This document shows, in pieces, positions 6,813-15,384 of a stretch of 64,000 nt of DNA. Each line of letters starts with the position of its first letter. Positions within the stretch are counted from its first letter, which is position 1. The position numbers and the translations under genes were made by a program. The notes below the pieces were generated by a model. The model had not been told where the DNA came from and did no database searches. It saw only the letters and a list, made by a program, of their open reading frames with translations. Location of the stretch: the NCBI GenBank assembly GCA_963814875.1, contig CAWFFJ010000018.1, positions 1-64,000 of the forward strand. The letters run 5' to 3'. This stretch comes from CAVSIS01 sp963814875. Lineage in GTDB: Bacteria; Acidobacteriota; Thermoanaerobaculia; Thermoanaerobaculales; Sulfomarinibacteraceae.

Positions 6813-7104
6813 TCAGTGGTAGTCCCGGATGTCGACGTCGGCCGGGCCCAGGCCTGTCCAGCGGAAGACCACCCTCCACTGGTCGTTGACGCGAATGCTG
6901 TGGTGTCCTTCGAGATCACCCTTCAGCGCCTCCAGACGGTTCCCTGGCGGCGACGCGAGATCGGTCAGGTGCTCTGCATAGTCCAGCATGTCCAGCTTCC
7001 TGGCGGCGACGCGGGCCACGTTGGCCCAGCCGGCGCCTCGTGGAATGGTCCCGTCAACGAAGAACCTCTCGATCGACCGGCACAGCGAAGTTCTGGATCG
7101 CCAT
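6813..7104 (-). pseudogene. higB: HigB/RelE-type toxin with N-terminal frameshift
   Basis: The C-terminal 80 residues are typical HigB (an mRNA interferase of the RelE fold): KLDMLDYAEHLTDLASPPGN, RLEALKGDLEGHHSIRVNDQ, WRVVFRW and the final DVDIRDYH. The expected start is the ATG at 7104, giving MAIQNF, but that frame stops after 16 codons. The conserved frame RSIERFFVDGT continues after an apparent extra base near 7084-7087. In-frame alternatives start further upstream with unrelated residues. The toxin may therefore be inactive, or translated from a non-standard start. The antitoxin gene is intact 7 nt downstream. Confidence 0.75.
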
Positions 7105-7267
7105 CGAGCCGACTCTACCGTTCTCCAGGTATACCCAGTCATGGCAACGGAGCGGACTCTACGCATCGTGCGATGGCAGTGCCAGCCTCAGTTGACGGTG
7201 ATCTGCTCAGCGGAGTCTTGAGTTGTTTGTCTAGGCGCAGTGGCACGGCGTTACACCGCCGCGCCCG

Positions 7268-9736
7268 CTACTTCGGCGTCACCTCGAACTGGATCTTCGC
7301 CAGTTGCTCGGGGGCCTTGCCGAGCTTGCGCAGGAACGGCAGCCAGCGCGGGTCGGTGTGCATGTTGTCGAAGAGCGACTCCACCACGATGTCGGAGAGG
7401 CCGGGGTCGCCGGTCCCGAACGCCTTGTCGAGCCACGCGAAGGCCTGATCGGCCTCGCCGCGAAAGGCGTAGACGTAGGCGATGTTGTAGGCCCAGTCGT
7501 TTTCGTACTTCGCGATCAGCGCGGTCAGCGCGGCATCGGACTCCGATTGCCGCCCGAGCGCGTGGTTGGCCAAGGACAGGCCGATCATCTTCAAGGGCTC
7601 GATCGTCTCCTGCTCGAACTCCGCGAGCGCATCCTTCGCCGCTCCCTTCTGCAGCAACGCCACGCCGAGGTAGTAGCGCGCGCCGGCCCGGCCCGGGCTC
7701 AGGCTCAGCCCGGTGCGGTACGACGTGATTGCCGCGTCGAACCGACCGGCACAGCGCTGAGTACCGGCCAGGTTGAAGAGATTCACCACGTTCACCGGAT
7801 CGCGGCGCACGACGGCCTCGTAGACCGCCAGCGCCTCGTCCAGTCGGCCGAGAGTATGGAGCAGCACAGAGCTGCCGCCGAGCACGTTCAGATCCGACGG
7901 ATCGAGCGCGAGCGCCCGCTCGTAGTGCTGCGCCGCACTGGCGAGATCGTTGTCATCGACCATCGAAATCCAGCCGAGGCCGGCGTGGGCGGGCGCGTAC
8001 TCAGGATCGATCCTGAGCGCCTTCATCACCGCCTCGCGGGCCCGAGCGAAGGCCTCGTGGTTGGGCAGCAGGCCCATGCCCGTCTCATTGATGAAGTTGG
8101 TGGACAACATGTCCCATGCCGGGACGTAGCGCGGATCGATCGCCAGTACCCTGCGGTAGAGCGCGTCGGACTGCTGGAAAGCCTCGGCGGTGAACTGCCG
8201 TCCGAGCTGGACGGCCTGGAGGAAGAGCGCGTAGGCCTCGGGGTCGGTCTCGCGCGACTTCGGCGCCGCGCCAAGCAGCGTGACCTTCAGCTCCTTGACC
8301 ACGTCGGCGGCGATCTCGTCCTGGATCGCGAAGATGTCGTCGAGCTTGCGGTCGTACGTCCGGGACCAGAGCCGGGTGTCGGTGGCGGCGTCGATGAGCT
8401 GCGCTGTGATCCGCACCTGGTCGCCCGCGTTGCGCACCGAGCCCTCGAGAACGTGCGCCACGTGAAGCTGCCGCGCGATCTCCGGGATCCCGATCTCTTT
8501 CCCCTTGAATGCGAACGACGACGTCCGCGCCGTCACCTCGAGCTCCGGGATCTTGGCCAGTAGATTCAGCAGCTCCTCCGAGATCCCGTCGGAGAAGTAC
8601 TCCTGGTCCTTCCCCGGCGACATGTCCGCGAACGCCAGCACCGCGATCGAGTGCTCAGGGGCCGCAGCCGCTGTGGATGGAGTCGGCGCCCCAGCCCTCG
8701 CCCCCGCCGACTCACCCCCGTGCATCACCAGATACCCGATCCCGGCCAGAACAACGACCGCCGCGGCAGCCAGGCTGACCCACAGCCCGCGACGCCCTCC
8801 GGACGGGTCCTTCCGCTTCAACAGGAGCGTCTTGCTTCTGCTCGAAGATGCCCCCGCGGTCGTCGGCGTTGCCTCACTCGCGTCGCGCTCGAGCCGAAGG
8901 AGGTCGCGGCGGAGTCCGGTGGCCGTCTGGTACCTCAGCGCCGGGTCCTTCTCGAGCGCCTTGAGGATCACCTCCTCGAGCTTTGCCGGCACCTCGGCGT
9001 TCAACTCGCTCGGCGGAGTCGGCACGGTCGTCAAGATCGAAACGAGAAGATCCGCAGTGGTCGCGCCCTCGAACGGCCGCCGCCCGGTCGCCATTTCGTA
9101 GAGCACCGCCCCGAGTGAGAAGAGGTCGCTGCGCGCATCGACCGACTGCCCCCGCGCCTGCTCCGGCGACATGTAGGCGGCGGTGCCGAGGGTGGTGCCG
9201 ACTTCGGTGAGAAACTCTGGGGCCACCGTCGGCGTCGCGGTATTGGCTTGGCTGCGGCTCGCCGTCGTGGCCATCTTCGCCAGCCCGAAGTCGAGCACCT
9301 TGGCGTCGCCGCGGTCCGTGACGAAGAGGTTCGCGGGCTTCAGATCCCGATGCACGATTCCCGCGCGGTGTGCCGCATCGAGTGCATCCGCGATCTGCTC
9401 GCCCAGGGAGATCACCCGATCGATCGCCATCGGCTGGTCGCCGATGACGTGCGCGAGTGTCTGCCCCGAGAGCCGCTCCATGACGAGGTACGGTTGACCC
9501 TCGTGCGTGCCGATGTCGTGCACCACGCAGATGTGCGGATGATTGAGCGCCGACGCCGCCCTCGCTTCGCGCTGGAACCGCTCGAGGGCGTCGGCGCTCC
9601 TCGCCGGTCCTTCGGGCAGGAACTTGAGCGCCACGTGCCGACCGAGTGCGGCATCCTCCGCCTCGTACACGACGCCCATGCCGCCGCCGCCGAGCTTGGA
9701 CAGGATCCTGTAACGCGAGACGGTGGTGCCGATCAT
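7268..9736 (-). CDS. Membrane serine/threonine protein kinase with TPR sensor
   Basis: The protein has 822 residues. Residues about 8-270 form a Hanks-type kinase: glycine loop LGGGGMGVVYEA, ATP-binding Lys in VALKFLPEG, catalytic HRDLKPANL, DFGLAK, and GTAAYMSPEQARG. A single membrane helix (LWVSLAAAAVVVLAGIGYLV) follows at about 320-342. The outer part begins with a FlgO/TolB-N-like domain (SIAVLAFADMSPGKDQEYFS, LEGSVRN) and ends in several TPRs from about 520. This layout is common in Acidobacteriota and probably senses an external or periplasmic cue, but substrates are unknown. The gene is monocistronic between a TA pair and an alcohol dehydrogenase. Confidence 0.92.
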   Translation of the reverse strand: MIGTTVSRYRILSKLGGGGMGVVYEAEDAALGRHVALKFLPEGPARSADALERFQREARAASALNHPHICVVHDIGTHEGQPYLVMERLSGQTLAHVIGDQPMAIDRVISLGEQIADALDAAHRAGIVHRDLKPANLFVTDRGDAKVLDFGLAKMATTASRSQANTATPTVAPEFLTEVGTTLGTAAYMSPEQARGQSVDARSDLFSLGAVLYEMATGRRPFEGATTADLLVSILTTVPTPPSELNAEVPAKLEEVILKALEKDPALRYQTATGLRRDLLRLERDASEATPTTAGASSSRSKTLLLKRKDPSGGRRGLWVSLAAAAVVVLAGIGYLVMHGGESAGARAGAPTPSTAAAAPEHSIAVLAFADMSPGKDQEYFSDGISEELLNLLAKIPELEVTARTSSFAFKGKEIGIPEIARQLHVAHVLEGSVRNAGDQVRITAQLIDAATDTRLWSRTYDRKLDDIFAIQDEIAADVVKELKVTLLGAAPKSRETDPEAYALFLQAVQLGRQFTAEAFQQSDALYRRVLAIDPRYVPAWDMLSTNFINETGMGLLPNHEAFARAREAVMKALRIDPEYAPAHAGLGWISMVDDNDLASAAQHYERALALDPSDLNVLGGSSVLLHTLGRLDEALAVYEAVVRRDPVNVVNLFNLAGTQRCAGRFDAAITSYRTGLSLSPGRAGARYYLGVALLQKGAAKDALAEFEQETIEPLKMIGLSLANHALGRQSESDAALTALIAKYENDWAYNIAYVYAFRGEADQAFAWLDKAFGTGDPGLSDIVVESLFDNMHTDPRWLPFLRKLGKAPEQLAKIQFEVTPK

Positions 9737-9814
9737 GGCGCGGTCATCGCGTTCGGCCAGCCCGCGTAGAACGCGACATGGGTGATGACCTCGACCAGTT
9801 CCTCGTGACGCGCC

Positions 9815-10873
9815 TCAGTCCGCCTTGAGCGAGGACATGTCGATCGAAAAACGGTATTTGACGTCCGACCTGAGCATCCGCTCGTAGGCCTCGTTGATGC
9901 GCTGGATGGGAATGACCTCGACGTCGGCGGTGATGCCGTGCTCGCCGCAGAAGTCGAGCATCTCCTGGGTCTCGGCAATGCCGCCGATGAGCGAGCCGGA
10001 GAGGCTGCGCCGGCCGAACAGGAGACCGAAGACGGCCACGGGAAGGGGCTGCTCCGGCGCGCCGACCAGGGTGAGGTTGCCGTCGCGTGTGAGCAGGTTG
10101 ATGTAGGCGTTGAGGTCGTGCTCGGCGGCGATGGTGTCGAGGATGAAGTCGAAGGTGCCGGCGTGTTGCTCCATCTCGTCGGCGTTGGTGGAGATGACGA
10201 CCTCGTGGGCACCCAGGCGAAGTGCGTCGTCCTTCTTGCTCGGGGAGGTGGTGAAGACCACGACGTGGGCGCCGAAGGCCCGGGCGAACTTCACTCCCAT
10301 GTGCCCGAGGCCCCCGAGGCCGACGACGCCGACCTTCTTGCCGGCGGTGACGCCCCAGTGGCGCATGGGGGAGTAGGTCGTGATCCCGGCGCACAGCAGC
10401 GGCGCGGCTCCGGCCAGGTCGAGATTGGTGGGGACACGCAGCACGAAGCTCTCGTCGACCACGATGCTCTCGGAGTAGCCGCCGTAGGTGACGCCGCCGA
10501 GGTGCTTGTCAGGGGAGTTGTAGGTGAAGGTCGCGTTGTGGCAGAACTGCTCGAGCCCGTCCCCGCACTGGCTGCAGGTGTGGTCCGAGTCGACCAGGCA
10601 TCCGACCCCCACCAGGTCGCCCGGCTTGAACCCGGTGACGGCGGAACCGACCTTGGTGACTCGGCCGACGATCTCGTGTCCAGGTATGCACGGGTACGTC
10701 GTGGCCATCACGCTGCTCCACTCGTTGCGGACCGTGTGGAGATCGGAGTGGCAGATGCCGCAGAAGAGGATCTCGATCTGCACGTCGCGTTCGGTGGTCT
10801 CGCGGCGCTGGATCGTGGTTGATGCCAGCGGGGAGGTCGCGCTGGCGGCGGAGTAGGCTTTGGTCTCGTTCAT
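9815..10873 (-). CDS. Zinc-dependent NAD(P)-linked alcohol dehydrogenase
   Basis: This 352-residue medium-chain dehydrogenase interconverts alcohols and aldehydes in the cytoplasm. Catalytic zinc ligands are in CGICHSDLH and GHEIVG; structural zinc Cys residues are in HTCSQCGDGLEQFCHN. The nucleotide fold has GLGGLGHMGVKFARAFG. The sequence belongs with YahK/CAD-like enzymes, which usually prefer NADPH and aldehydes. GAGGAGA precedes the ATG. Fragments of an aldo/keto reductase and an AraC regulator follow upstream, a combination often seen as one redox cluster, here partly deleted. Confidence 0.9.
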   Translation of the reverse strand: MNETKAYSAASATSPLASTTIQRRETTERDVQIEILFCGICHSDLHTVRNEWSSVMATTYPCIPGHEIVGRVTKVGSAVTGFKPGDLVGVGCLVDSDHTCSQCGDGLEQFCHNATFTYNSPDKHLGGVTYGGYSESIVVDESFVLRVPTNLDLAGAAPLLCAGITTYSPMRHWGVTAGKKVGVVGLGGLGHMGVKFARAFGAHVVVFTTSPSKKDDALRLGAHEVVISTNADEMEQHAGTFDFILDTIAAEHDLNAYINLLTRDGNLTLVGAPEQPLPVAVFGLLFGRRSLSGSLIGGIAETQEMLDFCGEHGITADVEVIPIQRINEAYERMLRSDVKYRFSIDMSSLKAD

Positions 10874-10979
10874 GGTTCTCCTCGTTCGAGCTGTTTCGGA
10901 GCCGCATGGGCCCGGTTGCTGTTGTGAGCTGGCCGGCTCCAGCGTTGCGAGCTGATGCGCCTGTGCGTCGTGGCCGGGG

Positions 10980-11222
10980 TCAGCGGCCGCTGAGCTTGAG
11001 CATCCCCTCGGGGAGGCGAGCTCCCTGTATGGTAATCCGTGATGCGGCGCCGTCTATTTCGCGGAGGTCGTCGGATGTGAGGTTGACGGCCGCGGCGCCG
11101 AGGTTCTCATCCAGCCGGCAGAGCTTGGTCGTCCCCGGGATCGGCACGATCCACGGCTGCTGGGCGAGCAGCCAGGCGAGGGCGATCTGGGCCGGTGTCG
11201 CCTCTTTTCCTCGTGCGATCAC
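10980..11222 (-). pseudogene. Aldo/keto reductase, C-terminal remnant
   Basis: About 80 residues remain: IARGKEATPAQIALAWLLAQ, then WIVPIPGTTKLCRLDENLGA and AAVNLTSDDLREIDGAASRI. This is the C-terminal quarter of an AKR13-like aldo/keto reductase. The catalytic barrel (Asp-Tyr-Lys-His) is missing because homology stops at about 11222, where AraC sequence begins on the other strand. Confidence 0.85.
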
Positions 11223-11223
11223 C

Positions 11224-11427
11224 TTGAGCCCGCTGCGGTTCCAGAAGCAGCTGCGCCTCCACGAAGCCCGGCGCCTGATGCTCGCGGAGCATCTGGATGC
11301 CGCAACCGCCGCGCTTCAAGTCGGCTACGAAAGCCCCTCACAGTTCAGCCGTGAGTACAGCCGGCTGTTCGGGGCGCCGCCGCTACGAGACATCACGTAC
11401 TTGCGCCAAGTGGGCGCCAACGCTTGA
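11224..11427 (+). pseudogene. AraC-family regulator, C-terminal remnant
   Basis: Translation gives LSPLRFQKQLRLHEARRLML, AATAALQVGYESPSQFSREY and SRLFGAPPLRDITYLR, the second HTH of an AraC regulator plus the usual tail. The sensory domain and first HTH are missing. It abuts the truncated aldo/keto reductase head to head, which suggests a deletion in a divergent regulator/enzyme pair. Confidence 0.85.
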
Positions 11428-11470
11428 GGAGCAGGGGGGAGCGTTCGCGCTCGCCTGTTCAGACATTTCA

Positions 11471-11629
11471 GGACCCGCGCGTGTTGCCCTGCCGGTCGGC
11501 TGGCTCGGCATCTCGAACAGCGGCGTCAAAGGTTACGCGCCCAACGGCTACGCGGTCGTCGGCGAGAGCGCCAACGGGACCGGTGTGTGGTGCGTGGGTC
11601 GGTTCCTCTGCGACGTGCTCGGGGTGTGA
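11471..11629 (+). pseudogene. Possible fragment of a glycine-rich repeat surface protein
   Basis: One frame reads GISNSGVKGYAPNGYAVVGE followed by SANGTGVWCVG. This resembles a unit of the GVxGxSxxGxGV repeats of phage-tail or surface proteins. There is no start codon and no further repeats, so it is at best a relic. Confidence 0.3.
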
Positions 11630-11702
11630 CGGTGCAGGTCCGATACTGGCGTTGATGGTCGCGCATCTTGACAGCAGTTCGCTCAAGCATCATGATGTCT
11701 TG

Positions 11703-11981
11703 ATGAGGACCACGCTCACCCTCGATGATGACCTTGCCGAGAGGTTGAAGGAGTCCGCCCGACAGTCTGGTCGGAGCTTCAAGGACGTCACCAACACCGC
11801 CATCCGCCGTGGTCTCAGTGTTGGCGATGCACCGACGGAAAACGCGAAACCCTTTCGCGTCGTGGCGAGGGTGCGAGGGTTCAAGGCGGGCATTGATCCG
11901 CTCAAGCTCAACCAAACCTATGACGATCTCGAGATCGAGGATTTGACAACCGACGTCGGGTTCGGGGTCCATGAACCGTGA
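11703..11981 (+). CDS. vapB: VapB-type ribbon-helix-helix antitoxin
   Basis: The 92-residue protein starts MRTTLTLDDDLAERLKESAR, a ribbon-helix-helix DNA-binding domain, followed by the connecting FKDVTNTAIRRGL helix. The acidic tail (TYDDLEIEDLTTD) would wrap the toxin. Its stop overlaps the vapC start by 4 nt (GTGA), which implies translational coupling. It likely represses its own operon. Confidence 0.85.
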   Translation: MRTTLTLDDDLAERLKESARQSGRSFKDVTNTAIRRGLSVGDAPTENAKPFRVVARVRGFKAGIDPLKLNQTYDDLEIEDLTTDVGFGVHEP

Positions 11982-12406
11982 TCATCCCTGACATCAACCT
12001 GCTGGTGTACTCGTATGCCAGCGACGCGCCACATCACGACAGGGCGAGAAGTTGGTGGGAGAGCTGCCTCAGTCGCCCGGCGGTTGTCGGTCTGCCGTGG
12101 GTGGTAATGCTGGGGTTTATTCGAATCATGTCCAGCAACGCGGTGTTCAGGGATCCCATGCCGCCCATCGAGGCTCTCGCGCACGTGCGGTCATGGCTTG
12201 GTCGCCCGCAGACGCAGATCGTGATCCCGGGGCCGCGCCACCTGGACATCCTCACCGAGATCATGGCGTCGTCGCGCGCGCCCGGTCGTCTCACCACCGA
12301 CGCACACCTGGCTGCCCTGGCGATAGAAACGCAGTCAGAGCTGTACTCAAACGACGTCGATTTCGCCAGGTTTCCCGGGCTCCGGTGGAGAAACCCGCTC
12401 GGCTGA
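11978..12406 (+). CDS. vapC: VapC-type PIN-domain ribonuclease toxin
   Basis: The 142-residue protein begins MIIPDINLLVYSY, giving the first PIN-domain acidic residue. LPWVVMLGFIRIM, the C-terminal acidic cluster LTTDAHLAALAIE and SNDVDFARFPGLRWRNPL complete a PIN nuclease of the VapC subgroup that targets RNA. It starts with GTG overlapping the vapB stop. All expected acidic positions appear intact, so the pair is probably functional. Confidence 0.88.
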   Translation: MIIPDINLLVYSYASDAPHHDRARSWWESCLSRPAVVGLPWVVMLGFIRIMSSNAVFRDPMPPIEALAHVRSWLGRPQTQIVIPGPRHLDILTEIMASSRAPGRLTTDAHLAALAIETQSELYSNDVDFARFPGLRWRNPLG

Positions 12407-12527
12407 AGTCCTCATGTCCGGAGCCGAACCGGATCCGTGAGAACCCGAATATCGGGTGCTCCAGCAAACAGCTCGTGCTCTGCGACGGGTCTCAAACGCC
12501 GTTTGAATCGCCAGGGCGGTGGGCCGC

Positions 12528-13439
12528 TCAGGACGACGGCGAGTCGTCCACGCCGTAGACCTGAGGCGGGCCGAGCAGCTCGGGGAAACGCTCGCGCAAC
12601 GCGGCCCGTGCTTCGTAGCAGAGGTGGCAGGCGTCCACGTAGCCTTCGTCGTGCGGAAGATCGTAGCGGCGGATCAGCTCGGCGGGACCACCGGCGATGA
12701 GGGGTCCGATGATTGGATGTCGGTGCGGCTCGTAGCCGTCGATCAGTTCCTGCAGCGTGTTCTCTTCGACGTTGCCGAGCAGCAGCCCCTGGCAGATGTG
12801 GACGTTGCCGTAGCCGTCGATGTGGACCCGGCCGGGGTCGAGGAAGTCCTCGTCGGGACAGGTGTCGAAGCCGGCCCATGGCCGGCGGGGGAGACCCGCG
12901 GTGAGCTTCGCCGCCGCGCGCCCCCGCATCCGCACCGAGCCGCCGACGATCGGTCGGGCCTTGTTGTCCGGGGAGGCGCAGACGGTCGGGGGATCGATGG
13001 TGATGACCGCCTCGTCGAGGCCAAGGCGCCGCGCCGCAGCAACGGCGAAAGCGGGTCGCGGGTCCTCGACGTTGCCGGCGTGGAAGGCGTCGCTCGAAAC
13101 GCTCAGGTCGGCCACCCCGAGCTCGCTGAGCGGCTGGAGCCAGAGCGCGGCGTCGGCCTCCGCGGTGGCCCAGTAGCAGTTGGTGACCACCCCGGTCGAA
13201 AACCCACGCCTCCTGGCCTGGCGGATCCCCTCGACCATGAGAGGGAAGAACAGGAAGGGCTCGCCACCCTCGAAGTAGATGTCCTCGACGCTTCCCAGCT
13301 CGTGCGCCTGGTCGAGGATGCTCAGGAGGGTCTCCAGGCGCATCGTGCCACCGGCGCGAGGACTGGCCCACACGAAGCAGTGGTCGCACTCGTGGGTGCA
13401 CTGATAGCTGAGCAGGAAGTGGACGCCGGTCAGGGGCAT
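12528..13439 (-). CDS. Radical SAM protein of unknown substrate
   Basis: The product has 303 residues. The [4Fe-4S]-SAM motif is CTHECDHCFVW (CX3CX2C), near residue 16. IYFEGGEPFLFFP is the SAM-binding GGE motif. A C-terminal region with Cys residues (FDTCPDED, VHICQGLLLGN, DACHLCYEAR) resembles a SPASM/twitch-type auxiliary cluster. Such enzymes often modify peptides or carry out anaerobic maturation. The ATG at 13439 has GGGGAGG 5 nt upstream; the longer open frame upstream is basic and unlike the family. No peptide substrate gene is visible nearby. A cupin gene lies 215 nt upstream on the same strand. Confidence 0.85.
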   Translation of the reverse strand: MPLTGVHFLLSYQCTHECDHCFVWASPRAGGTMRLETLLSILDQAHELGSVEDIYFEGGEPFLFFPLMVEGIRQARRRGFSTGVVTNCYWATAEADAALWLQPLSELGVADLSVSSDAFHAGNVEDPRPAFAVAAARRLGLDEAVITIDPPTVCASPDNKARPIVGGSVRMRGRAAAKLTAGLPRRPWAGFDTCPDEDFLDPGRVHIDGYGNVHICQGLLLGNVEENTLQELIDGYEPHRHPIIGPLIAGGPAELIRRYDLPHDEGYVDACHLCYEARAALRERFPELLGPPQVYGVDDSPSS

Positions 13440-13653
13440 ACAGCCTCCCCAGATCACGATGGTACCGGAAGTGGGAGCTCTCAGGGCAACGGCCGCCGCG
13501 ACCTTCCGTCGAGCCCGCCCACTGAGCGTCACGTCTCGTGCCGAGAACGGCCGTGGCATTCGACCGGTGCCAGAGCCCGGCGTTCCTCGTCCGTGATGCG
13601 CGCGCCAAGGTTCTGCAGAAGCGGCCGGCCAGCGCTCCTTCAAGAGGGAGCGG

Positions 13654-14025
13654 TCAGGGTTCCAGCCACTCGTACTCGTCGAGGGTAATCTTCGCCCGCA
13701 CGGCCCCGGTGTGCGCGATCCCGGCCGGCTCGAACAGGATCAGCCTCACGAGCCCGTTCGGAACCACCCGGTGCTCGTGGCCTCGCCTGACAATACAGAG
13801 CTCACCTGGATGGAGGGTTACCGTCTGGTCGGGTTCCATCACGTCGAGCGATCCTTCGAGGACCCAGAACAGCTCGTCCTCGTCGTCGTGGGTGTGCCAG
13901 GGCACCTTGTCGCCCTCGAGCCGCACGACCTTGACGTGCTGGCCGTTGAGCTCGCCGATGATCTTCGGCGAGAAGGTGTCGGAGAACTTCTCGAAGCAGC
14001 GCTCGATCGAGACGGTCTTGAGCAT
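13654..14025 (-). CDS. Small cupin-domain protein
   Basis: The 123-residue protein is a single cupin barrel. Motif 1 is VPWHTHDDEDELFWVLEG (His, His, Glu metal ligands) and motif 2 is LHPGELCIVRRGHEHRVVPN. This subgroup is annotated widely as cupin domain-containing protein; the substrate is unknown. The start at 14025 gives the normal family N-terminus (MLKTVSIERCFEKF). It may share a transcript with the downstream radical SAM gene. Confidence 0.85.
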   Translation of the reverse strand: MLKTVSIERCFEKFSDTFSPKIIGELNGQHVKVVRLEGDKVPWHTHDDEDELFWVLEGSLDVMEPDQTVTLHPGELCIVRRGHEHRVVPNGLVRLILFEPAGIAHTGAVRAKITLDEYEWLEP

Positions 14026-14231
14026 GTCGACCCTCCGCGGCGTTCGACAAGAGTATGGCTCGGAATCGCCTCGGTTGGGCGCGGAACAGGTTCGGACCGG
14101 CACTGGTTCCGGCAGCAAGGCTGACAGCAGGGCGCCAACGTGATCGAGCCCGTGCGGTGCGAACCGAGCGGCAGTTGTACCCGTATGCTGTGAGGAGGCT
14201 GCCGAGACAGGATGCCTGATGGGTGGGGGGA

Positions 14232-15212
14232 ATGATGGAGACGGAAGAGCCTATCTCCGAGGAGCCGGCGTCGGACTCGCCACCGCAGGCGGCGCGTTCG
14301 ACCGTCGACAGCGGTGAGCTCGTCCCCGAGCGGCCATCTCTCGGGCGGCGCATCGTCATGTTTCCGCTGGTCCGCATCGTAGTCGGAGTCCTCCTGCTCG
14401 GTCTCACGGCAGGGCTGACCAGCTTCCTCGTCAGGCAGGGTCTTGCTGCAGCCTTCGGGCATGGGGTTGCCGGAATGTCGTTCGCGGTGGTGGTCCCGAC
14501 AGTCATCGCGAGTGTCGGGGTCTACCTGCTGTTCGTGCACTGCGTGGAACGGAGACCCGCCCGTGAACTCGCGCTGGCCGAAGCCCCTGTCGGTCTGGCG
14601 GCCGGGGTCGGCCTCGGCGTCGGCATCATGGGGATCACGGTCGGGACAATCTGGGTGCTGGGAGGGTACGACGTGGCCGGGTGGAACGGACTCGGTGCGC
14701 TGCTCGCGCCCCTGGCCATCGCGGTTTCGTCCGGCTTCCTCGAGGAACTTGTCTTCCGCGGCGTGATCTTTCGCATCACCGAAGAGGCCCTGGGAACGTG
14801 GACGGCGCTTGCCATCACGGCGGCCCTCTTCGGAGCAGCCCACCTGATGAACCCCAACGCCACGACCTGGGGCGCGCTCGCGATCGCGCTTGAGGCGGGG
14901 ATCCTGCTCGGAGCCGCCTACGTCGCCGCGCGCAGCCTGTGGTTGCCGATCGGACTGCACCTCGGCTGGAACTTTGCCCAGGCCGGCCTGTTCGGGGCGA
15001 CGGTCTCCGGCGTGGACCTCCGCGGCATGGTCACCGCCCGGTTCGATGGGCCCGACCTGCTGACCGGCGGGGCGTTCGGTCCGGAGGCCTCGATCCCGGC
15101 GGTAGCGGTCGGTCTCGCCACCGCCGTCGTGCTTCTCGCCATTGCATCACGCCGCCGCCAGCTTCTCACGCCGTCCTGGAAGCGCCGGCGGGAGTCGTCA
15201 GCACCCCAGTAG
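14232..15212 (+). CDS. CPBP family intramembrane metalloprotease
   Basis: The 326-residue protein has an acidic cytoplasmic N-terminus (about 40 residues) and about eight membrane helices. The CPBP/Abi signature is present: EELVFRG (EExxR), then FGAAHLMNP with one His and LHLGWNFAQ with the catalytic His/Asn. Relatives include CAAX-type prenyl proteases and bacteriocin-immunity proteins, but bacterial substrates are mostly unknown. The start is ATG at 14232 (or 14235) after GGGGGG. The gene diverges from the cupin gene. Confidence 0.85.
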   Translation: MMETEEPISEEPASDSPPQAARSTVDSGELVPERPSLGRRIVMFPLVRIVVGVLLLGLTAGLTSFLVRQGLAAAFGHGVAGMSFAVVVPTVIASVGVYLLFVHCVERRPARELALAEAPVGLAAGVGLGVGIMGITVGTIWVLGGYDVAGWNGLGALLAPLAIAVSSGFLEELVFRGVIFRITEEALGTWTALAITAALFGAAHLMNPNATTWGALAIALEAGILLGAAYVAARSLWLPIGLHLGWNFAQAGLFGATVSGVDLRGMVTARFDGPDLLTGGAFGPEASIPAVAVGLATAVVLLAIASRRRQLLTPSWKRRRESSAPQ

Positions 15213-15384
15213 TTCACCTATCGAGAGGCCGGGCTCGCCTGAACCGCGTTCGCGAGGCTCACCGGGACTCCTCGCACCTGCGCCGGTCTTCCCCGGAGCG
15301 AGCAGGAGGATGCCTTGGGTGCAGTGCGGTACGGGGTGTAGAGTTGATGTGCGGAATCCTGTGACAGGAGGGTCGGCTCTCACG

